Origin: Paenibacillus glycinis
Lineage (GTDB): Bacteria; Bacillota; Bacilli; Paenibacillales; Paenibacillaceae
Direction: 5' to 3'
Length of the DNA stretch: 64,000 nt
NCBI RefSeq assembly: GCF_009909185.1
Contig: NZ_JAAAMV010000012.1
Span: forward strand, 1 to 64,000
Numbering within the stretch: position 1 is the first letter of the stretch; each line of letters starts with the position of its first letter. Shown piece after piece: positions 54,607 to 63,413 of this stretch. Made by a program: the position numbers and the translations under genes. The notes under the pieces are model-generated. The model saw only the letters and a program-made list of their open reading frames with translations. It was not told where the DNA came from and did not search any database.

Positions 54607-56408
54607 GCTTCCCTCCTGATCGTCGGCTCCGCGATGCAAGCCGGGAACGCGATGGACACGCGCGTCCATGCGCCGGGCTCGCTCTCGATCGTCAGCGCCG
54701 CTTCGCTGCCGAAATACAGCGCCAGCCGTTCTTTAATGTTGGGCGTTCCGAATCCGCTGCCTTTGCCGACATGCGCGCCGCGTTCGATATCCCGAAGCAC
54801 CGCGGCCGGAATGCCCTGCCCGTTGTCATGGACGGACATGCGCATGACGCCCCCTTCCCGGCTAACCGCGATGCGGATCACGGCGCCGGGCCTGCGGGTA
54901 ATCGCCCCGTGCAGGTAGCAGTTCTCCACGATCGGCTGCAGCACGGTCTTGATCGTGTAGAAATCCAGCGCCTCCTCGTCGATCTCCCACTCGACCCGCA
55001 CGCGTCCCGGATAGCGGAACTGGCAGATGTCGAGGTACGCCCGGACATGCTCGAGCTCGTCGCGGATGCGGATGACGCTGATTTGATTGTTCAAGGTAAT
55101 CCGATAGAAGGTCGTCAGCGCGTCGATGATCCGGATCTGCTCCTGATCGTCCGCGTCCATCGCCCGCCAGCGCAGCAGCCCGAGGGAATTGTAGATAAAA
55201 TGCGGATTGATCTGCGCCTGCAGCGCCTTGAACGCCTGCTCCTTCTCCGCCAGTCCGGATTTGGTGATATCCTCGACCAGCTTCCCGAGCCGCTCCGACA
55301 TGGAATTGAACCGGTTCTCCAGCTCGCCCAGCTCGTCGTTCTCGCTGTAGCGGACGGCCGCCTCGAATTCGCCGCGCGAGAGATCGGCCATGCGCGTGCC
55401 CAGCTTGCGGATCCGCCGGACGATATTGCGGACGATCGTCGTCATGAGCGACAACGAGAGCAAGAGGAAGAACGTGATGATGCCGACGATCAGAATGAGC
55501 ACGGTCCGGTTCTGGTTATCGAGATGCTTCGTGCGCATCAGCGCCACGAGCGTCCAGTGCGAGGACAAGGGCCGGGTCATCAGCATGTCCTTCGTCCCGG
55601 TCAGATCCACCACGGAGCCGTCCTCCGGCGACGCGGCCGCAGGCGCGCTTCCGTCCGGCCATGCCTGCAATTGCAAGCGCTTGCCGATATCCGCGCGGTC
55701 CGTCGCGGCGAGAATTCGCTTGGCATCGTCCACGATATACAGGCTGCCGTCGTTGAACGGATGATCCAGCACCTCTCCGAAGACGGCGTTGTAATTCAAT
55801 AAAATATAGACCATGCCGATCAGATTCCCGGTGTTGTCGATGATTTTGCGCGTGATGACGCTTTGGTTCGGATTGCCCGGGACGCTGCTCCAGAAGAGCG
55901 GGCTTTGCGATCGCTTCGCCTCGTCGTACCAGGCGCGCTCGGTCATGCCGGAGAGCATGCGGTCCTCGGGACGCCAGAGCAGCTGCCCGTCCTGCACCAG
56001 CGTCTCGTTCGTATGGTAGATGCGGAAATCCGCGATGCCCGGCAAATATTTGCTCGTGATCAGGAACGTCCTGTCCACGTAATTGACCGTATCCACGACC
56101 TCGGTCATGTCCGCGTATTCGCGCCCGAGCCGGGCGATCAGCTCGCCGTCGGTGGCCGTCCGGACCGCCAGCAGGTCGTAGCTCTTCTTGCTGAAGTCGA
56201 CGATCTGGGCCGTCTGCTGCACCGCTTCCTCCGCCGTATTCACGTAGCTGCGGTGAAAGCTGCGGATGACCCCGTAGACGGCGCCGCTGCTCAGCACGAG
56301 CGTCGGCAGCAGCAGAATCATCACGAACAGCACGACGATTTTGCCGCGCAGGCTCATTCTCCGGGTGAAGCCCAATATCCATTTGTCCAGTCGCAATCCC
56401 AGTCGCAA
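54603..56408 (-). CDS. sensor histidine kinase, YesM family
   Basis: A 601-residue membrane kinase with a first span (KIVVLFVMILLLPTLVLSSG), a large extracellular sensor domain (about 50-300), a second span (TVLILIVGIITFFLLLSLSL), HAMP linker, and histidine kinase core with H403 in QINPHFIYNSL, then LQPIVENCYLHGA and VHDNGQGIP. The TTG start at 56408 is chosen because GGGGAGG lies directly upstream; the earlier ATG lacks a site. It lies between the binding protein gene and the response regulator. Confidence 0.93.
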   Translation of the reverse strand: MRLGLRLDKWILGFTRRMSLRGKIVVLFVMILLLPTLVLSSGAVYGVIRSFHRSYVNTAEEAVQQTAQIVDFSKKSYDLLAVRTATDGELIARLGREYADMTEVVDTVNYVDRTFLITSKYLPGIADFRIYHTNETLVQDGQLLWRPEDRMLSGMTERAWYDEAKRSQSPLFWSSVPGNPNQSVITRKIIDNTGNLIGMVYILLNYNAVFGEVLDHPFNDGSLYIVDDAKRILAATDRADIGKRLQLQAWPDGSAPAAASPEDGSVVDLTGTKDMLMTRPLSSHWTLVALMRTKHLDNQNRTVLILIVGIITFFLLLSLSLMTTIVRNIVRRIRKLGTRMADLSRGEFEAAVRYSENDELGELENRFNSMSERLGKLVEDITKSGLAEKEQAFKALQAQINPHFIYNSLGLLRWRAMDADDQEQIRIIDALTTFYRITLNNQISVIRIRDELEHVRAYLDICQFRYPGRVRVEWEIDEEALDFYTIKTVLQPIVENCYLHGAITRRPGAVIRIAVSREGGVMRMSVHDNGQGIPAAVLRDIERGAHVGKGSGFGTPNIKERLALYFGSEAALTIESEPGAWTRVSIAFPACIAEPTIRREA

Positions 56409-56450
56409 GGCTCCCTCCCCTTTCTCAACGGAGTATATCATACGCCCGGC

Positions 56451-56532
56451 AGGCGGTTAATAGGAAAGCGGTCCGATCGGCAGGCGCCGTAAGGCGGTTA
56501 ATAGGAAGGCCGTCCCCGCGGCGGGCGCCGTA
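56451..56532. repeat. 41-bp tandem duplication
   Basis: Two adjacent 41-bp copies (56451-56491 and 56492-56532). Both begin AGGCGGTTAATAGGAA and end GGCGCCGTA; the middles differ at several sites. It lies between the binding protein terminator and the kinase gene. Confidence 0.8.
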
Positions 56533-56543
56533 ATCGTGCCGAA

Positions 56544-56571
56544 AGGGAAGCCGTCATAGTGACGGCTCCCC
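56544..56571 (-). terminator. hairpin after the binding protein gene
   Basis: Minus-strand stem GGGAGCCGTCA/TGACGGCTTCCC with a 3-base loop, followed by TTTC. It probably lowers expression of the downstream kinase and regulator relative to the importer. Confidence 0.65.
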
Positions 56572-56677
56572 TTGTTCAGGCAAGTCATGCGATTTCGATC
56601 CTTGATTTTATCCTGCACTTCGATCCCTGCTAGTAATCCTGGCTTTCGATCAAAGCCTTCGTTCCGCGGCACTCGGC

Positions 56678-58396
56678 TTACGCCTTCGGAGCCGTCTCCT
56701 CTTGCAAGCTGGCGTTCCACTCCTGCTTGAGCTCGCTCCAATGGGCGCGTTTCTCGAGCGCCGCTTGGAAATCGCTCCATGCCGCTTCGAACGCTTTGTC
56801 GTCCTTCGCCATGAGCAGCTTCGCTTTGAACTCCTTGCGCACGTTCTCGAGCTCCGGCAAATATTTCTCCCATAGGCCGCCCGGCTTCGCTTTCACCATG
56901 TCGTAAGGCTGCGCGACGCGGACGCCGCCCATTTTGCCGATCGCTTCGGTGAACTCGATCGTTTTCTGCCGGCCCTTCGGATCGGTCACGGCGTAGTTCC
57001 ACCACGGGTACCACTCGTTGCTGTAGGACGAGATGCCGTACAGTGCCGGGTTCGTGCTCGCGATTTTGGCCGCGTCTCCGGAATCGTGAAGCTGTTGGTA
57101 ATTGGCGTCCGTGAATTTCCACAGGCCGAGCGGCTTATCCACCCAATCCCAGAACACGCCTGCCGGGCCTTCGTTCGCGACCTGCTGCTGCTCCGCCTTC
57201 GGCGTCAGCATGTAATCCACGAATTTGAGGATGGCATTCAGGTTCTTCGTGTCCTTGCTGATGTACAGGTCGTTGCCCGGGTACGGGTTGACGATCTGGT
57301 TCGCGCCGATATGGTCGACGCCCGGTACCTGCGGATACGGAATCGTCTCGTAGAACCAAGCCGGCTCCGTCGGTCCGTCCAGGATTTCCCAGATATGCGC
57401 GTCCATGTTGAAGAATCCGCCGACATTCATCGCGATGCGACCGGATTTGGTCTTCTCCTTGTAGCGTTCCGCTTTGTCCGTGATCGCCTCGGCGTCGATA
57501 AGGCCTTCGCGGTACATTTGGTTCATCCACTGGTAGGCCGCTTTGTACTGCGGATTATCATAGATGAATTCATAGCTGCCGTCATCCTTCTTCTCCACGG
57601 GGATCACGCCGCCGGCCGTCGAGGTCGACACGCCGAACGTGCTCAGGATGATGTTCTCGTCGCTCGCGTCCGACAGGAAGCTGAGCGGAATGTAAGGCTT
57701 GCCGGACGGGTCCTTCTGCTGGGCTGCGGCTTTCAGGTAATTTTCCACGCCGGAGATCGTTTTCAGATCGTCCATCTTCATGCCGGTCTTATCGAGGATG
57801 TCCTTCCGCACGAACCAGCCACCCGACGCCCAGCCCGGCCACGGATCTTCGGGATGCTGGTCGAACCAGGTCGGGATCGACCAGATATGTCCGTCCTTGT
57901 CCTTCATCGCGTCCAGGTACAGCTTCGGAATGGAAGCGAGTCCCGGATATTGATCCGGCATGTCGAAGTACTTCTCGACCGGCAGGATGCTGCTTGAGCG
58001 GATCATCGAGGAATTGACGATGTCGCTGCGGTTGAACAGCGCCGCGTCCTCGAAGCCGCCGGTGTTCAGCTTGAGGTTGAGCGCCGTCATGGCGTCGCCC
58101 TGCGTCGCTTCCAGCTGCACGTCGATGCCCGGCTCATGCTCTCTCCAATACTTCTGCACCATGCTGTCGTTATTGATCGTCGCCGTCCAGCCGAGCCACA
58201 GCTTGAACGTCTTGGATCCGGCGGAATCGCCGGAGCCCCCGGCGTTCGCCGGCGCGTTCGCGGTCTGGTTCGTTCCGTCCGCCGGGGCGTTCGAAGCGGC
58301 ATTGCCTCCGTCGTTACCGCTGGAGCATGCCGTCAGTCCGAGCATCAATGCCGCCAGACCGAGCGCCATGCTCTTTCTTGCCGTGAGCACTTTCAT
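56678..58396 (-). CDS. sugar ABC transporter substrate-binding lipoprotein
   Basis: A 572-residue LplA-type binding lipoprotein. The signal ends in LMLGLTAC with lipid-modified Cys24, then a Gly/Asn/Ala tether. The mature protein begins at about KTFKLWLGWTATINND. It belongs with the two permeases encoded just upstream. The start at 58396 follows AAAGGGG. As in the first importer, no ATPase gene is present. Confidence 0.95.
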   Translation of the reverse strand: MKVLTARKSMALGLAALMLGLTACSSGNDGGNAASNAPADGTNQTANAPANAGGSGDSAGSKTFKLWLGWTATINNDSMVQKYWREHEPGIDVQLEATQGDAMTALNLKLNTGGFEDAALFNRSDIVNSSMIRSSSILPVEKYFDMPDQYPGLASIPKLYLDAMKDKDGHIWSIPTWFDQHPEDPWPGWASGGWFVRKDILDKTGMKMDDLKTISGVENYLKAAAQQKDPSGKPYIPLSFLSDASDENIILSTFGVSTSTAGGVIPVEKKDDGSYEFIYDNPQYKAAYQWMNQMYREGLIDAEAITDKAERYKEKTKSGRIAMNVGGFFNMDAHIWEILDGPTEPAWFYETIPYPQVPGVDHIGANQIVNPYPGNDLYISKDTKNLNAILKFVDYMLTPKAEQQQVANEGPAGVFWDWVDKPLGLWKFTDANYQQLHDSGDAAKIASTNPALYGISSYSNEWYPWWNYAVTDPKGRQKTIEFTEAIGKMGGVRVAQPYDMVKAKPGGLWEKYLPELENVRKEFKAKLLMAKDDKAFEAAWSDFQAALEKRAHWSELKQEWNASLQEETAPKA

Positions 58397-58481
58397 GCGT
58401 TGCGTTCCCCTTTCTGTCTGTCCATTATATATGGTGTTTCCGTACACCCGCTGTAAAATGGTTCTATTTACCAGATGCCGT

Positions 58482-59378
58482 CTACCCTTTGACGGAACCG
58501 ATGAGCACGCCTTTGACGAAGTAACGCTGCAAGAACGGATACACGCACAGGATCGGAATCGCGCTCACCATGACGGTCGCCATCTTGATCGACATCAGCG
58601 TGACGTTCGCCAGGCTCGAGCCCCGGGCCAGCGCTTCCACGTTGTTGTTGGAGCCGAGCACCGCCGAGATGTCCTGCGCGGACAGCAGCTGCTGCAGGAA
58701 CGTCTGCACGGGAATCAGCTTCTGGTCCGACACGAAGAATGCGCCCGCGAACCAATCGTTCCAGTGCATGACGCCGGTGAACAATCCGAGCGCGGCCAGC
58801 ATCGGCTTGGACAGCGGCAGGATGATCGACCAGAGAATCCGGAACGGATGGGCGCCGTCCATCTCGGCCGATTCGATCAGCGCTTCGGGAATGCCCTGGA
58901 TGAATTTCATCATGACGAACATGTTCCAAGCCGAGAAGGCGCTCGGCAAGATGTACACCCAGAACGAATTCAGCAAATGCAGGTCGTGCAGCTGGATGTA
59001 GAACGGGATCAACCCGCCGCTGAACAGCATCGTGAGCAGCACGTAGCCGAGAATCGTTCCCCGCATCGGCAGGGCCCGGTACGACAAGCCGAACGCGGCC
59101 AGCAGCGTAATTAGCAAGCCTGCTATCGTCCCGATGATCGTCCGGGCGATCGTGATCCAGTACGAGTGCTGGATGATCTCGTTGCCGAGCACGATCCGGA
59201 AATTATAGAGCGTGAAGTGGCGCGGCCACAGGTACACGCCGCCTTTGGCCGCGTCGCGTCCTTCGTTCAGGGAGATGGCCAGCATGTACAAGAACGGATA
59301 GATAACCGCGAAGCATAGGAGCAATAGAAGCACGATGATGACGATTTGACTCGCTTTGTCGCCTGCCGAACGTTTCAT
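58482..59378 (-). CDS. carbohydrate ABC transporter permease, LplC/YtcP type
   Basis: A 298-residue permease with six predicted spans, EAA loop LIESAEMDGAHPFRIL then ILPL, and the same C-terminal end (FVKGVLIGSVKG) as the permease at 12206. It starts 3 bases after the upstream permease stop, so the two are translated together and form the pore. Substrate not identifiable. Confidence 0.95.
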   Translation of the reverse strand: MKRSAGDKASQIVIIVLLLLLCFAVIYPFLYMLAISLNEGRDAAKGGVYLWPRHFTLYNFRIVLGNEIIQHSYWITIARTIIGTIAGLLITLLAAFGLSYRALPMRGTILGYVLLTMLFSGGLIPFYIQLHDLHLLNSFWVYILPSAFSAWNMFVMMKFIQGIPEALIESAEMDGAHPFRILWSIILPLSKPMLAALGLFTGVMHWNDWFAGAFFVSDQKLIPVQTFLQQLLSAQDISAVLGSNNNVEALARGSSLANVTLMSIKMATVMVSAIPILCVYPFLQRYFVKGVLIGSVKG

Positions 59379-59381
59379 AGC

Positions 59382-60275
59382 CTACCAGAGCCCCTCCCCG
59401 TTGATTTTGCGCGCCGTCTGGTTCGTGATGAGCACGAGGATCAAGCTGATCACCGAGGACAACAGGCCGACGGCCGTCGCCATGCCGAAGTAGCCTTGCT
59501 GCAGCCCGCTTCGCAAAATGTACGTGTCCAGAACGTCCGCGACGGGTTGGTTGGCCGGATTCATGAGCGGGTAGATCTGATCCATCCCGACCGCGATCAG
59601 GCTCGGCATGCTCAGGATGAGCACGATGGAAATCGTCGGCATGATGCCGGGCAGCGTGATGTGCCGGATCTGCGCCAGCCTGCCCGCGCCTTCGACCTTC
59701 GCCGCTTCGTAGAGCTGCGGGTCGATGGTCGTAATGGCCGCCAGGTAGAGGATCGTATTCCAGCCGACCTCCTTCCACAGGCCGCTCGCCACGATCATCG
59801 GGCGGAACCATTCCGTCGAGCCGAGGAAGAAGATCGGATCGTGGCCCGTCTTGGTCACGATTTGATTGACCAGTCCGCCGTCCAGCGTCAGCAACGATTG
59901 CAGAATGTACGCCACGACGATCCAGGAGAAGAAATGCGGCAGGTAGCTGACGGATTGCACGAAGCGTTTGAACCCGCTGTGCCGCACTTCGTTGATAAGC
60001 AGGGCCAGGATAATCGGAGCCGGGAAGCCGAACACGAATTTGAGAACCGCGATGATGAGCGTATTCTTCACCACGATCCAGAATTGGTCGTCCTTCAGGA
60101 AATCGAAATTTTCCACCCCGGTCCACGGGGCGTTCCAGATCGTGTAGCCGATGTGGAAGTTTTTGAACGCGACTTGGATGCCGGCCATCGGAATGTAGCT
60201 GAACAGCAGCAACAGGATTACGGCCGGTGCGATCATCATGTACTGGTGGCGGTATTTTGCCAGTCTTTCGAGCAT
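59382..60275 (-). CDS. carbohydrate ABC transporter permease, LplB type
   Basis: A 297-residue permease, first gene of the second importer operon. The EAA loop is LYEAAKVEGAGRLAQIRH then LPGI. Spans include MIAPAVILLLLFSYIPMAGI near the N-terminus. ATG at 60275 is preferred over GTG at 60284 because AGAGGTG then lies 6 bases upstream. The promoter region has TATAAT, tandem repeats and a cre site. Confidence 0.95.
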   Translation of the reverse strand: MLERLAKYRHQYMMIAPAVILLLLFSYIPMAGIQVAFKNFHIGYTIWNAPWTGVENFDFLKDDQFWIVVKNTLIIAVLKFVFGFPAPIILALLINEVRHSGFKRFVQSVSYLPHFFSWIVVAYILQSLLTLDGGLVNQIVTKTGHDPIFFLGSTEWFRPMIVASGLWKEVGWNTILYLAAITTIDPQLYEAAKVEGAGRLAQIRHITLPGIMPTISIVLILSMPSLIAVGMDQIYPLMNPANQPVADVLDTYILRSGLQQGYFGMATAVGLLSSVISLILVLITNQTARKINGEGLW

Positions 60276-60296
60276 GCGAATCACCTCTGTACGCTA

Positions 60297-60358
60297 ATTA
60301 TACGGACAGCGGGAAATGGGAACTAGAATACAACGATTGGATTTCTATCGCAATGATT
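60297..60358 (-). promoter_or_regulatory. promoter of second importer with tandem regulator repeats
   Basis: On the minus strand the direct repeats AATCATTG (60358-60351) and AATCGTTG (60338-60331) are 20 bp apart and lie upstream of a weak -35; TATAAT is at 60302-60297, 22 bases before the start codon. Two direct half-sites about two helix turns apart are usual for AraC-type regulators such as the YesN protein at the end of this operon. Confidence 0.5.
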
Positions 60359-60388
60359 AGAGGATTGGGCGGGCGGACGGGCGGGTTT

Positions 60389-60405
60389 ATGAAAACGCTT
60401 TTCAT
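60389..60405 (+). promoter_or_regulatory. cre site
   Basis: ATGAAAACGCTTTTCAT, nearly a perfect palindrome and a very good match to cre, about 115 bases upstream of the first permease start. Confidence 0.65.
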
Positions 60406-60466
60406 GGGGAGGGAAGCGCGAAAATGAGGAGGTTGCTTAACATGCGCTGTCGCCTTTGGACGGGCC

Positions 60467-60915
60467 GGCGGAGACTGGCCTCGCGATTGGGAGTGGGCGA
60501 GGTCTCGCGACCGGCGGAGACAGGCTTAGCGAATGTGGTGAAGGCTAGGCTTTGCGACCGGCGGAGGCAGGCTTCGCGAGTGGGAGGAGACGAGGGTTCG
60601 CGACCGGCGGGGACAGGGCTTCGAGTCGACGTAGGCAGGCTTCGCGAATAGCGGAGGCTAGGCTTTGCGAACGGCGGAGGCCGGCTTCGCGATTGGGAGT
60701 AAGCGAGGTCTCGCAACTGGGAGGAGACGAGGTCTCGCAACCAGTGGAGACAGGCTTCGCGATTGGGAGTAGGCGAGGTCTCGCAACTGGGAGGAGACGA
60801 GGTCTCGCAACCAGTGGAGACTGGCTTCGCAATTGGGAGTGGGCGAGTTCTCGCGACCGGCGGAGACAGGCTTAGCGATTGGGAGTAGGCAAGGCTTCGA
60901 GTCGGCGGAGACAAA
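60467..60915. repeat. ~23-bp minisatellite, about 20 degenerate copies
   Basis: Degenerate tandem repeats of 22-24 bp resembling GGCGGAGACAGGCTTCGCGA plus three variable bases. At 60692-60840 three units form a higher-order repeat of 69-70 bp that occurs about twice nearly unchanged. Many units contain CGAGGTCTCG or TTCGCGA and can form small hairpins. Confidence 0.85.
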
Positions 60916-60983
60916 CTTTAAAATGCTGCGAAAATGCAGGAAATTCTCGTTTCGTCGTCCCTTGGGACAAGCATTCATGCAAA

Positions 60984-61044
60984 TCTGCAGCAATTTCAAA
61001 ACAATGACTTCTATTGGCGCGTTGAGGAAGGAAATTGCTGCAGA
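60984..61044. repeat. 14-bp perfect inverted repeat
   Basis: TCTGCAGCAATTTC (60984-60997) and its complement (61031-61044), separated by 33 bases. There is no T tract; the function is unknown. Confidence 0.6.
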
Positions 61045-61369
61045 CTCGCATCATTTTCGCTGCGGCAGGATCATTGGCGCGAATATTGATGCATAATTGC
61101 AGGAATCACCATTGACGCCGACAAAAGAAGCAGCTATCCGCGCCGTCATTCAACACGACGTTCGGGACAGGTGCTTCTCTACAGGCGACCGCCGAATAAA
61201 TACCGTCTGCGTACGATTTATGAATGGCATTCCCGGTTTGCCGCCGTTCAGCCAGCGCCGCGATTCGCTTGTTCATGCGATTCACCTCACCGGCTTCCTA
61301 TTGGTTATAGTTCAACCGTAAGACGCGCCGCTTCTCCGGTACGCGGCAACCGTCCCAGGGCTCTCCTGC

Positions 61370-61711
61370 TCATTCATCCGTGCGTATTATGATCGGCTCA
61401 TCGATTTTCATAACGGTCGAGATCGAATAAAGAAGCAGCGCCGCATGGAGAACGAACAACAGTTTAAACAGCAGCGGATGCTTTCTCCTGGCCCACCCGA
61501 GAAAGAAACAGATGCTTATGGCAACCGCAGCCGCTATCCAAATCAAGGATTTGAAGTAAAGCGCTGCTTTGTCGTCCGGCAAATGATAATGAAAGACGCT
61601 TGAGAGGCATTGCGAGACGCCGACGGTCATCCATGTCGAGCATTGCAACCAATACACGATGAAAACAACGGCGTAAAATACGAGATTCATGACGAATGTG
61701 ATGAATTTCAT
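61370..61711 (-). CDS. small membrane protein
   Basis: A 113-residue protein with about three membrane spans (ITFVMNLVFYAVVFIVYWLQ near the N-terminus; then LIWIAAAVAISICFFLGWA; then LFKLLFVLHAALLLYSI). ATG at 61711 is preferred over GTG at 61723 because of GGATGGTG upstream. No family was recognised and no partner is evident. Confidence 0.65.
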   Translation of the reverse strand: MKFITFVMNLVFYAVVFIVYWLQCSTWMTVGVSQCLSSVFHYHLPDDKAALYFKSLIWIAAAVAISICFFLGWARRKHPLLFKLLFVLHAALLLYSISTVMKIDEPIIIRTDE

Positions 61712-61816
61712 TAGCGGCACCATCCAGTAAGCGAGTATTCCGAGCCTCGAATCATATTCCTATTATTTAGTTATCGGCTCGCCGAGGGCAAGAAGGAATA
61801 CCGCCATGCTCATCCC

Positions 61817-61851
61817 AAAAAGGCGACCGCCCCTGCTGGAGCAGCCGCCTT
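61817..61851 (-). terminator. terminator of the pirin gene
   Basis: Minus-strand arms AAGGCG/CGCCTT with further inner pairing, followed by five T; 29 bases after the stop. Confidence 0.75.
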
Positions 61852-61879
61852 CCTATAGAAACGCATCAGCGCGATTTAA

Positions 61880-62659
61880 TTATTTGCGGTAAAGCGGATA
61901 ATCGACTTTGGTCGGCACTTCGATCACGGCCATTCGGAGCGCCCGATCCGCTCCCGCGCGGAGCGTGAAGCGTTTGCCGCCGGCAGGCGTCTCGATCACG
62001 CTGAAGTCCTTATGCCGGAAAGCGACCGGTTCGCCGTCGCCGGCAGCCGGCTCCCAAGTGCCGTCGCCTCTGACCGCGAGCGCCGCCCAAGCATAACCCG
62101 CAGCCAATTCATACGCGTACGTCGTACCCGGTTCCAACGTAATGTCCCACATCTTCGCATCCGTCACGAGCTTGATCGGGGATTCCCCGCCTAGAATCGT
62201 CTTCACGCTTACGCCCGGCGCGGTCGACGCCAACGGGAAATCCTCGTGCCGATAGTCGGCATAGGTCGGCCGGCGCTTCAGCGCTTCGCTCAAATGCGGC
62301 TCCAGCCAGATCTGGAACGCCTCCCCGTCCGGACCGAAAAACTTCTCTTGATGGGAGACGCCCGAGCCGGTCTGCATGACCTGCGCGCCGCCTTGGCCCA
62401 CGGCGCTCTCGGTTCCGAGCGTATCGCCGTGAACGAGCCTACCGTTCAGGACGTACGACATGATCTCGAACCCTTCGTGCGGGTGAAGCCCGATTCCGCC
62501 TTCCTTCTCCGTGTGCGCCCAAGACCAATAAAACAGCGGACCGACGCGGCGCACGACGGAATCCTGATGCGGGAACCCGATCGGCTTCTGCACGCGGATG
62601 CTGCCCCCCGGGAACACCTCGCTCACCTGTTGGTCTGGCGAATAGATATTAATCGTCAT
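61880..62659 (-). CDS. pirin family protein
   Basis: A 259-residue bicupin. The metal ligands of pirins are seen as H59 and H61 (GLHPHEGFE), H103 and E105 (VSHQEKF). Some pirins are quercetinases, others redox sensors; which applies here cannot be told. It starts 6 bases after the marR gene on the same strand, so the regulator probably controls it through the operators at 63198-63240. ATG 62659 follows AAAGGA. Confidence 0.92.
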   Translation of the reverse strand: MTINIYSPDQQVSEVFPGGSIRVQKPIGFPHQDSVVRRVGPLFYWSWAHTEKEGGIGLHPHEGFEIMSYVLNGRLVHGDTLGTESAVGQGGAQVMQTGSGVSHQEKFFGPDGEAFQIWLEPHLSEALKRRPTYADYRHEDFPLASTAPGVSVKTILGGESPIKLVTDAKMWDITLEPGTTYAYELAAGYAWAALAVRGDGTWEPAAGDGEPVAFRHKDFSVIETPAGGKRFTLRAGADRALRMAVIEVPTKVDYPLYRK

Positions 62660-62665
62660 GATGAA

Positions 62666-63124
62666 TCATTCCTTTCCTTCCATGGATTCGGCGCTTAAGC
62701 CGATCTTCTTCAACAGCTCCGCCAGCATATGCTTCTCCTCGTCCGTCGCGGCAGACAACAGGCGCGAGATGAGCGCCGCGTGCTGCGGGAAAATATCGTT
62801 AAACATCGCTTCGCCCGCCTCCGATAGCAGCACGGTCATGCCTCTGCGATCCGTCTTGCTCGGCTGCCGGCTCACGAGGCCTTTCTCCTCCAGCTTGTCG
62901 ACGACGTACGTGATGCTGCCGCTCGGAATCGACAGCCGTTCGCTGATGCGCTGGACCGCCTGCGGCCCGGTGTTGTACAGCAGCTCGAGAATCATGAAAT
63001 GCTCCGTGCGGAGACCGCGGCTTTCGATATCCTTGTTCGCCCTGCCGAACACCGACCGGGACGCCTTCAACCAGATCCGGAACAACCGCAGGTCGATCTC
63101 GCCCGGACCCTTATTCTCTGGCAT
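62666..63124 (-). CDS. MarR family transcriptional regulator
   Basis: A 152-residue winged-helix repressor: recognition part AVQRISERLSIPSGSITYVV and wing VSRQPSKTDRRGMTVLLSEA. There is a cysteine-free N-terminus, so a thiol switch of the OhrR kind is not supported. It heads the operon with pirin. Two palindromic sites 74-116 bases upstream are probable autoregulatory operators. ATG at 63124 follows GGAGGGAG. Confidence 0.92.
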   Translation of the reverse strand: MPENKGPGEIDLRLFRIWLKASRSVFGRANKDIESRGLRTEHFMILELLYNTGPQAVQRISERLSIPSGSITYVVDKLEEKGLVSRQPSKTDRRGMTVLLSEAGEAMFNDIFPQHAALISRLLSAATDEEKHMLAELLKKIGLSAESMEGKE

Positions 63125-63197
63125 CGTTCGCTCCCTCCTTCATGCTTCGATTTATCGTGTGACGGCCGACAGCCGATCCAGCCTAATACGCTATGTT

Positions 63198-63240
63198 TAT
63201 ATATCCTACTATTAGGATATATAAATCCTAACACTAGGAT
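63198..63240 (-). promoter_or_regulatory. tandem MarR operators
   Basis: Site 1 (63198-63223) has perfect 11-bp arms TATATATCCTA/TAGGATATATA around CTAT. Site 2 (63225-63240) is ATCCTA-ACAC-TAGGAT. They share ATCCTA-N4-TAGGAT and their centres are 22 bp apart, about two helix turns. Confidence 0.75.
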
Positions 63241-63312
63241 ACTTATTTGTCAAAGGTTCGACGAAAACCTTTCCTCGCTTCAGCGTCGGGCAGGCACGTC
63301 TTCCGGGCAACG

Positions 63313-63355
63313 AAAAAGAGCAGCCGACCCGGACGTTACGTCCGATCGGCTGCTC
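63313..63355 (-). terminator. terminator of the GH130 gene
   Basis: Perfect 10-bp stem GAGCAGCCGA/TCGGCTGCTC with inner pairing, followed on the minus strand by five T. Confidence 0.9.
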
Positions 63356-63413
63356 CCCTTTTGCTCACTTAAAATACGGTTCACGCTATTCGATTCGAGT
63401 AAACGAATCCGCC

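Larger units (their letters stand above)
60276..61369. other. gene-free 1.1-kb region
   Basis: It contains the importer promoter (60297-60405), a 23-bp minisatellite (60467-60915) and an inverted repeat (60984-61044). Open frames run through the minisatellite only because its repeat unit has few stops. From 61100 to 61369 nothing was recognised. Confidence 0.6.

Noticed and set aside
60402-60914. 170-codon minus-strand frame and similar frames through the minisatellite
   Set aside because: Several frames are open there because the repeat unit lacks stops; the peptides are low-complexity, and start sites are not supported.
60467-60915. CRISPR array
   Set aside because: The units are contiguous, degenerate and 22-24 bp long, with no constant repeat, no unique spacers and no cas genes nearby.
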